DNA of 64,000 bases, taken from contig NZ_VBSP01000002.1 in NCBI RefSeq assembly GCF_005864045.1, positions 62,001-126,000 on the forward strand, given 5' to 3'. The stretch is from Ruoffia tabacinasalis. GTDB lineage: Bacteria; Bacillota; Bacilli; Lactobacillales; Aerococcaceae. The notes under the pieces were generated by a model. That model ran no database searches, was not told where the DNA came from, and was given only the letters and a program-made list of their open reading frames with translations. Position 1 is the stretch's first letter. Every line of letters begins with the position of its first letter. The position numbers and the translations under genes were made by a program. Below are positions 58,588 through 64,000 of this stretch, in pieces.

Positions 58588-59640
58588 TTAGACTTTTACT
58601 AATCTTTCAACTTTAAAACTCCCTGCGGTGAATAGAACCAGGCCATATAACGCAATGACTGGAATATTTGGTAAGATTGCTCCCGTGTCTAGAGATTCAA
58701 ACAGCCAATAAAATGGTGAGATATATTGGATGAATGAGAAACTTGGTATATCTATAATACCTATGCCTAAGAACACAAAGACAATTGATAAGACAATACC
58801 TACCATTAGGATGACTTGATCATTTTTAAATAGTCTGAATAGGACCATCGTAAAGCCAGCGTTAAAGATACAAAAAGCAAGAATTGCAGCAATTATCACT
58901 GGGAGTTGCGTGATTATAATACCGAATATTAAACAAATAAGCAAGATCACTAACATCGCTGAGATAAAATTATAGAGCGAGAAGGCTGCTAAAACACTAC
59001 CTAATATTTGCCAACTGCGGGCATTTGTTACAATACTTCGGGTTAACACACCATCACTTCTTAATTTATTCAAATCAGCACTCACTAAGCTACTTGCGTA
59101 ACTCATAAAGAATATAGTCATAAAAACTACGATGACTAAATTTCCGTCAATGGGAGTATAACTTTGTTTGATACTTGGTTCAGCAACTTGAATTTTTTCA
59201 AAGTCTAACTCAGCTTCATTTAAAGCATTCTCTGTCATTACTTCACTCAATACAGAGGTAAATTCAGATTCAAAGAATATATCATTATTTTCTCCATTGA
59301 TACTACGCGTTTTAATTCTGGAACCTTCCTCTGGAAAGTTAACGGGGATTTCATAAATCATCGCTAACTCACTTTGTTCCAATTGCTCAAAGGCCCTTTT
59401 AGAATCTGACGTAAAGTTAGCTTGTAAATTCTCACTCAGTCTTGGGTACACATTCTCCTCGACAAACTCCGAATCATTTACGATAACAAACTCTTCACTT
59501 AAGATTGCATTCGTATCAGAGGTGGTGATAAATAATAAACCACCGACCATAAATAACGGCATGATGAAAGATATGGAGATGAGACCAAAATTTTGGCATA
59601 TGCGTTTAAAATGAAACCAAACTAATTGTATGAATTTCAT
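58588..59640 (-). CDS. ABC-2-type exporter permease
   Basis: This 350-residue protein has an N-terminal membrane helix (ISISFIMPLFMVGGLLFI), an extracytoplasmic domain (about 40-165) and five to six C-terminal helices (IVVFMTIFFMSYASSLVSADL to ALYGLVLFTAGSF). This is the ABC-2 permease layout of drug, lantibiotic or polymer exporters. It overlaps the other permease by 4 bp, so the two probably form a heterodimer. Confidence 0.88.
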   Translation of the reverse strand: MKFIQLVWFHFKRICQNFGLISISFIMPLFMVGGLLFITTSDTNAILSEEFVIVNDSEFVEENVYPRLSENLQANFTSDSKRAFEQLEQSELAMIYEIPVNFPEEGSRIKTRSINGENNDIFFESEFTSVLSEVMTENALNEAELDFEKIQVAEPSIKQSYTPIDGNLVIVVFMTIFFMSYASSLVSADLNKLRSDGVLTRSIVTNARSWQILGSVLAAFSLYNFISAMLVILLICLIFGIIITQLPVIIAAILAFCIFNAGFTMVLFRLFKNDQVILMVGIVLSIVFVFLGIGIIDIPSFSFIQYISPFYWLFESLDTGAILPNIPVIALYGLVLFTAGSFKVERLVKV

Positions 59641-60797
59641 ATTGGTTTCAACTCCCTTCTGTTTCTCAGTTGAATAACGAAGAATATTAGTATGACACTA
59701 ACCAATACAATTCCAACAGCAATGCCGATATTCGACATCCAATCGTTATTGAGAATATAGTCAATCATCGGTTGAGAGAAAATTTCTCGATAGTAATTTT
59801 GACTAAATATCTCTCCAAATTCCCCACCTATAAGACGGTCGATGGGTAGAAAACCTAAAATCATATATAAAGATGTTATGATAAGGTAAACTAAATTCAC
59901 GTATTTATCTGGTATAAAATAATATAAAATACCATTCAATACTTGGAATAATAATGCATACACAACTATCCAGCCAAGATAAAACAAGGGATTCCCAACA
60001 AATGTCGTACTATCAATGAATCGCCATATGACCATATACAAACTAGCTAAAAATGTATACGTTAGTGTGTCTGAGATGATACCGTAAATAACGTCTTGTG
60101 CGGGGGTCAGTGGGAGCACGCCAATTCTTTTTCTTAGACCCTTCATATCTTCGTTTGTCTTTAGACCTATGCTTCCTGCTAGTGACAAAATAAAGATATA
60201 AACGAGGCCAGAAACAGAAATATACTGATTACTCGTTAAAGCTGATTGAGATTCATACTGTTCCTTTACAAATACTTGTTCACTACTCAATTGAGATGCG
60301 CGATTAAGAGAATCTATCAGTTCATCGACAGTGGCTTGATCTGACTTTGCTCCCAATTCTTCGCCTAATTGTTGTTGATTGACTAAACTACTTTGAAAAC
60401 TTGTAATTAATTGAGTAAGTATTGCTTCTTCAGATGCTGAAGCATTTTCTTTAGATTCAATACTCACTAAAGTATCTTCTAAGCGTTGACTATATTCTGG
60501 TTGAAGATGAATAACAAAGTTTGAATCATCATGACTTTCTACGATGTCCACATATGATTGCATGGTCTCATTACTGAAAGCATCAATGAAGACTTGCCCC
60601 ACCTCCCCTTGATCTTCATTATTAATACTGACTTCCACCGGATTACTTGTTTGTTCAGGGACAAAAGCTGAACTAAAGGAGAAGCCCATTAAGAGTGAGA
60701 AAAAGATCGGCATAGCAACATATAATGCCAGAATCGACATCCATTGCTTAGCATTCGCTCGCATGTTTGTCTTAACGTAAGTCCATAATTGACTCAT
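59637..60797 (-). CDS. ABC-2-type exporter permease
   Basis: This 386-residue protein has an N-terminal helix (WMSILALYVAMPIFFSLLMG), a large extracytoplasmic domain (about 40-190) and five to six further helices. It is similar in layout to the next gene and starts 13 bp after the ATPase. Substrate is unknown; control by the adjacent two-component system points to export or envelope defence. Confidence 0.88.
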   Translation of the reverse strand: MSQLWTYVKTNMRANAKQWMSILALYVAMPIFFSLLMGFSFSSAFVPEQTSNPVEVSINNEDQGEVGQVFIDAFSNETMQSYVDIVESHDDSNFVIHLQPEYSQRLEDTLVSIESKENASASEEAILTQLITSFQSSLVNQQQLGEELGAKSDQATVDELIDSLNRASQLSSEQVFVKEQYESQSALTSNQYISVSGLVYIFILSLAGSIGLKTNEDMKGLRKRIGVLPLTPAQDVIYGIISDTLTYTFLASLYMVIWRFIDSTTFVGNPLFYLGWIVVYALLFQVLNGILYYFIPDKYVNLVYLIITSLYMILGFLPIDRLIGGEFGEIFSQNYYREIFSQPMIDYILNNDWMSNIGIAVGIVLVSVILIFFVIQLRNRRELKPI

Positions 60798-60810
60798 TAA
60801 TAAAACCTCC

Positions 60811-61752
60811 TTAGTCTCTTAATGTTTTTCCTGTGAGTTGTAAGAAAGCTTCCTCTAAACTTAAAGCTTCTTTATTTAACGTCGTTAGTTCGATATTTTC
60901 TTCGTTAATTAAGGTCATCAATTCTTTTGTGTTAAATTCAACAGGATCGACAATTAAGTGGAATGAATTATTTTCACTCACAACTTGTTGAACACCTGAC
61001 AATCTCGTCGTTAATTTCTCTTCCAAATCAAGTGGCGCTTGTTCCACATCGATAAACCATTTCACTGTATCTTGAACTAATTGCTTAATCTCAGCTTGTG
61101 TTCCATAACCAATTTGTTGACCATTATCTAATATGAATAAACGCTCACACAAGGCTTCTACTTCTTCCATGTAGTGTGAAGTATATAGAACGGTTGTACC
61201 GTACTCCTGATTCATATATTGAATAAATTCGAAAATCTTATTTCTTGACTGAGGATCCACCCCAACAGTCGGCTCATCCAGGATGAGAAATTTGGGTCTG
61301 TGAAGAATTGCGGCTGCGATATTTAACCGTCTTTGCATCCCACCAGAGAACGTTTTAACTGCTTTTTTCGTATGTTCCGTTAACCCAACCACCTCAAGGG
61401 CTTCATTGATACGTTCTTTCAACAAATGACCGGATAAACCATAAAGTCCACCAAAATATTCCAAATTCGAAGTCGCATTTAACTCTTGCATCAGAGCAAT
61501 TTCTTGAGGTACTAAGCCGATTTGTTCACGCACTTTTACAACATCTTGAGGAACCACGTGCCCATCGACTGAAATATCCCCTGAATTATATTGTGTCAGA
61601 CCGGTAATAATATCAATCAATGTTGATTTTCCTGCACCATTGGGTCCAATTAGGCCAAAGCATTCTCCACTTTCAATCTCAAAAGAAACATTGTCTAACA
61701 CTTGATCTTTACCGTAACTCTTGTATATATTATTAATTTCTACATAGCTCAT
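60811..61752 (-). CDS. ABC exporter ATPase
   Basis: The 313-residue ATPase of the drug/lantibiotic (CcmA-like) class has Walker A GPNGAGKST, Q-loop LVPQEIALM, signature FSGGMQRRLNIAAAIL, Walker B FLILDEPTVGVD and switch YTSHYMEE, with a C-terminal regulatory domain (about 220-310). It is first in the ABC operon, with palindromic sites upstream. Confidence 0.94.
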   Translation of the reverse strand: MSYVEINNIYKSYGKDQVLDNVSFEIESGECFGLIGPNGAGKSTLIDIITGLTQYNSGDISVDGHVVPQDVVKVREQIGLVPQEIALMQELNATSNLEYFGGLYGLSGHLLKERINEALEVVGLTEHTKKAVKTFSGGMQRRLNIAAAILHRPKFLILDEPTVGVDPQSRNKIFEFIQYMNQEYGTTVLYTSHYMEEVEALCERLFILDNGQQIGYGTQAEIKQLVQDTVKWFIDVEQAPLDLEEKLTTRLSGVQQVVSENNSFHLIVDPVEFNTKELMTLINEENIELTTLNKEALSLEEAFLQLTGKTLRD

Positions 61753-61810
61753 AATTACCCTCCTCTTTATTTCTAACTTAAGTATAGCTAAACATTGATG
61801 TGACGGCTAT

Positions 61811-61846
61811 TCACTGAGGTCACCGATTCGAGTGACTTTAGTCACT
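61811..61846. promoter_or_regulatory. Candidate response-regulator operator upstream of the ABC operon
   Basis: AGTGAC-TTTA-GTCACT (61831-61846) is a perfect 6-4-6 palindrome, and TCACTGAGGTCAC (61811-61823) carries further copies of the half-site. A leftward -10 TATACT (61786-61781) has a poor -35 (TAGCCG), which suits activation by the adjacent NarL-type regulator. Confidence 0.5.
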
Positions 61847-61854
61847 ATTAAAAA

Positions 61855-61898
61855 AACACCCATTATAAACGCAGGAATTTGCATTTATTTAGGGTGTT
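61855..61898 (-). terminator. Terminator of the two-component operon
   Basis: AACACCC pairs with GGGTGTT, with further AT pairing and a 12+ nt loop, then TTTTTT in the leftward transcript. It overlaps the start of the exporter regulatory region. Confidence 0.72.
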
Positions 61899-61901
61899 GT
61901 C

Positions 61902-62552
61902 TTAATTCATCAAGCCATTCTCATAAGCAAAAATGGCTAGTTGAGTTCGATCTCGTAAATCTAGTTTATTTAAAATCGTACTAATATTGTTTTTAACTGT
62001 TCCAACAGAGAGATATAAAGTATCAGAAATTTCTTGATTATTTAATCCGCTGGCTATAAGCGAAATCATCTTCATTTCTTTCTCTGATAAATTAAAGTCC
62101 TTTCCATTAAAACTTTTACTTTGGAAGTTGGGGTTATTAGATAACATGGCTTGACTAATCTTTCCGTCCAAAACAACATTATCGTTATAGACAATACGGA
62201 TGCCTTCATGAATCTCTTCATGACTACTATCTTTAAGTAAATAACCCGATGCTCCTAATTGCATTGATTGAGCGATGTACTCCACATCTTCGAAAGTTGT
62301 TAGTATTAATACTTTAATTTGAGGATGAGCCACTTTGATTAACTCGGTCCCTTCGATCCCATTTGAATCTGGCATGCGAATATCCATGAGCACAACATCA
62401 ACCGGATTATGTTGGCAAAATATCGCCGCTTCTTTACCGCTAGTCGCCTCTCCAACAATCTCAATATCTTCAAAAGAACCTAGTAATATAGCTAAACCAC
62501 CTCTGATGAGTTGTTCATCATCAACAAGTAATACTTTGATTCTATCCGTCAT
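61902..62552 (-). CDS. NarL/LuxR-family response regulator
   Basis: This 216-residue regulator has a receiver domain (KVLLVDDEQLIRGG with acidic pocket, VVLMDIRMPDSNG with the phosphorylated Asp, ILTTFED, GYLLKDSS with Lys) and a C-terminal helix-turn-helix (LSEKEMKMISLIASGLNNQEISDTLYLSVGTVKN, in parts). The gene overlaps the histidine kinase by 11 bp and probably acts on the exporter operon. Confidence 0.94.
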   Translation of the reverse strand: MTDRIKVLLVDDEQLIRGGLAILLGSFEDIEIVGEATSGKEAAIFCQHNPVDVVLMDIRMPDSNGIEGTELIKVAHPQIKVLILTTFEDVEYIAQSMQLGASGYLLKDSSHEEIHEGIRIVYNDNVVLDGKISQAMLSNNPNFQSKSFNGKDFNLSEKEMKMISLIASGLNNQEISDTLYLSVGTVKNNISTILNKLDLRDRTQLAIFAYENGLMN

Positions 62553-63678
62553 AACTGCTGCCTCCCTTTGGTAATACGATTCTGACTTTAAAGCCTTTAT
62601 TTAGAGCGGATTGAATCTGAACTTTTCCACCTAATAACTTCGTCCGTTCTTTCATCCCCGTAATGCCCATTTGTGGTTTAATCGTATCCGTTCCTTTTCC
62701 ATTATCCATCATCGTTAAGATAACCGTGGAATCCGTAAAGTGACATTGAATTCGAACTTCATCTGCTTGACTATGTTTACTACTGTTACTTAAAAATTCT
62801 TGAATCGCTCTCATAAATAATAACTCTTGTTCAGGCGATAAGCTCCAAAGTAATTGATTATTATTAAAATAAACTTTAATCGGACTATTATGCTCAAAAT
62901 CTGAAATGAAGTGGTGTACTTGTTCAATAAAGGCAAACTTTTGATAATGCTTTGGCTTTAATTGGTGAATCACCTGGCGAACATCTGATAAGCCTTCTTT
63001 AGTAAAGTGATGTAATTGCTTTAACATAGCTGATGCTTGTGGCATCTTTTCCTCTGTCAATTTCTCAATGGCTGCCAATTGGATGACGATGGTCGATAAA
63101 GTATGCCCTACCGTATCATGTAAATCCCTAGAAATTCGGTTCCTCTCATTAAGGGTATGAATTTCCTCCATCGCAATCATTTGTGCCTTTTGCTCTATCA
63201 ACCGCTCTTCTTGCTCATCTGCTTGAGTGCGAAACTCATAAAGACTAGTTTCTTGTACTTCTAAGCGGGTTGCTTGTTCGGCTAAATAACCACATATGAT
63301 AACGATACTCACTGTGAACATTAAATAATCCACCTGCGGCCAAATCGTGAGCGTTGACCATATAAACCCCGAAACAATCGCCATTAAAGATAATATAAGT
63401 ACAGTCTTTTTCCGTGAAAATAACTCTCTTAATTCAATTGTTAAAAGTCCTAGCATCAAATATGGAAAGGATGGCAGTAGCCATATATTGATTAAGGCTA
63501 AAAGACACAATACAACACTATTTATCTGTTTATATTGCAAACATTCCATATAAAACCAACCTAAATGAAAGCAAATAATCCAAATAAAAAACCAAAAGAA
63601 ATTACTTTGCCAAAAACTTTCTAAAGGGAAAAATTGCCCCATACTTAAGATTAATAATATATATTTAATCACTTTCAT
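62542..63678 (-). CDS. Sensor histidine kinase, HisKA_3 type
   Basis: This 378-residue kinase has five to six N-terminal membrane helices and little external sequence, a coiled linker (about 150-185), the HisKA_3 motif ISRDLHDTVGHTLST with phospho-His, and a HATPase domain (QEFLSNSSKHSQADEV as N box, MMDNGKGTD as G1, GITGMKERTKLLGG as G2). The topology resembles intramembrane-sensing DesK-like kinases. Partner is the next gene. Confidence 0.93.
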   Translation of the reverse strand: MKVIKYILLILSMGQFFPLESFWQSNFFWFFIWIICFHLGWFYMECLQYKQINSVVLCLLALINIWLLPSFPYLMLGLLTIELRELFSRKKTVLILSLMAIVSGFIWSTLTIWPQVDYLMFTVSIVIICGYLAEQATRLEVQETSLYEFRTQADEQEERLIEQKAQMIAMEEIHTLNERNRISRDLHDTVGHTLSTIVIQLAAIEKLTEEKMPQASAMLKQLHHFTKEGLSDVRQVIHQLKPKHYQKFAFIEQVHHFISDFEHNSPIKVYFNNNQLLWSLSPEQELLFMRAIQEFLSNSSKHSQADEVRIQCHFTDSTVILTMMDNGKGTDTIKPQMGITGMKERTKLLGGKVQIQSALNKGFKVRIVLPKGGSSYDG

Positions 63679-63766
63679 ACACTCACCTCATCTTTTACAT
63701 ATTTAAATATAACAGACGCCAAGTATGAATGGTAGATTTTACATAATTTCTAGATAAATAGAAATA

Positions 63767-63795
63767 CCCCACCAGACAAAATCTGTCTAGTGGGG
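63767..63795 (-). terminator. Terminator of ileS
   Basis: CCCCACTAGACA pairs with TGTCTGGTGGGG (one mismatch or G-U) in leftward RNA, followed by TATTTC. It is 17 nt after the ileS stop. Confidence 0.8.
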
Positions 63796-63812
63796 CAATT
63801 TAACTACTCTAA

Positions 63813-64000
63813 TTATTCAGCTGCTTCCTCGAAATACTCTGGGAAGTGTGATTCTACGATTGAGAAACAACGGTGACATAATTCTGGTGCCGCCTCAATT
63901 GTTCCAACTTCTGGTCTTACCGCACGACAACGGTCACAAGTATGACCTTCTGCCGGCTGAACTTTAACACCAAAGCCGTCATAATCAACCACTGATTCGT
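63813..64000 (-). CDS. ileS: Isoleucyl-tRNA synthetase, C-terminal part
   Basis: The 62 C-terminal residues of ileS, reading in from the right. GHTCDRCRAV and LCHRCFSIV are the two Cys pairs of the C-terminal zinc finger, required for tRNA-Ile recognition in bacterial IleRS; the end EYFEEAAE is acidic. The rest is outside the window. Confidence 0.93.
   Translation of the reverse strand, partial: ESVVDYDGFGVKVQPAEGHTCDRCRAVRPEVGTIEAAPELCHRCFSIVESHFPEYFEEAAE

Noticed and set aside
62335-62574. Rightward frame opposite the response regulator
   Set aside because: Antisense shadow of a well-supported gene, no ribosome site or family pattern.

Overview
The window looks like a low-GC member of the Lactobacillales, perhaps Carnobacteriaceae or Aerococcaceae. 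The evidence is strong Shine-Dalgarno sites, AT-rich intergenic DNA, T-box leaders, an L21 leader with a Prp-processed L27, and the gene sets valS-folC-radC, mreBCD, ezrA-cysteine desulfurase-thiI and nudF-(macP-like)-mtnN. I cannot name the species from the sequence alone.

Region 1 (1 to about 23,350) is a temperate siphovirus-type prophage, cut off at the left edge. Almost all of its genes read leftward. From right to left there is an integrase against the 3' end of rpmA, a lysogeny cassette (CI-like repressor, ImmA-like peptidase, zinc-ribbon membrane protein, and a cargo gene with a HEPN-like RNSVSH motif), a cro-like gene across a divergent operator region, and a long early operon. That operon carries a Snf2 helicase with an in-frame stop, a VRR-NUC nuclease, a Cas4/RecB-type nuclease joined in frame to a Sak4-like ATPase, a DUF669 protein, a redoxin, a MazG-like protein, many tiny ORFs, a family B DNA polymerase and a PrimPol/D5 primase-helicase. 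An iteron-rich candidate origin follows (4,981-5,301), then a late regulator with palindromic sites, an HNH nuclease, a probable cos region, both terminase subunits, portal protein and the start of a ClpP-like prohead protease.

Region 2 (23,341-48,867) is chromosomal housekeeping: L27-Prp-L21 with its leader, two peptidases, a T-box-controlled pair of orphan amino-acid-binding proteins, mreBCD, an aldehyde dehydrogenase, a cold-shock protein, radC-folC-valS (valS under a T-box), a Sir2 deacetylase, class III fructose-bisphosphatase, thiol peroxidase, thiI with a cysteine desulfurase, ezrA and a BMP-type binding protein.

Region 3 (48,868-64,000) holds rpsD with its leader, two T-box-controlled amino-acid ABC units (binding protein + permease; fused binding protein-permease + ATPase), mtnN, a MacP-like protein, nudF, xpaC-telA, a two-component system beside a three-gene ABC exporter, and the 3' end of ileS.

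The points most worth following up are the HEPN-like cargo gene framed by two look-alike hairpins, the nuclease/annealing-ATPase fusion resting on a C7 tract, the eight-copy TGTCACAGAT array, the polymerase that seems to have lost its Exo I residues, and a 12-nt stretch of the rpsD leader complementary to the 16S rRNA 530 region.
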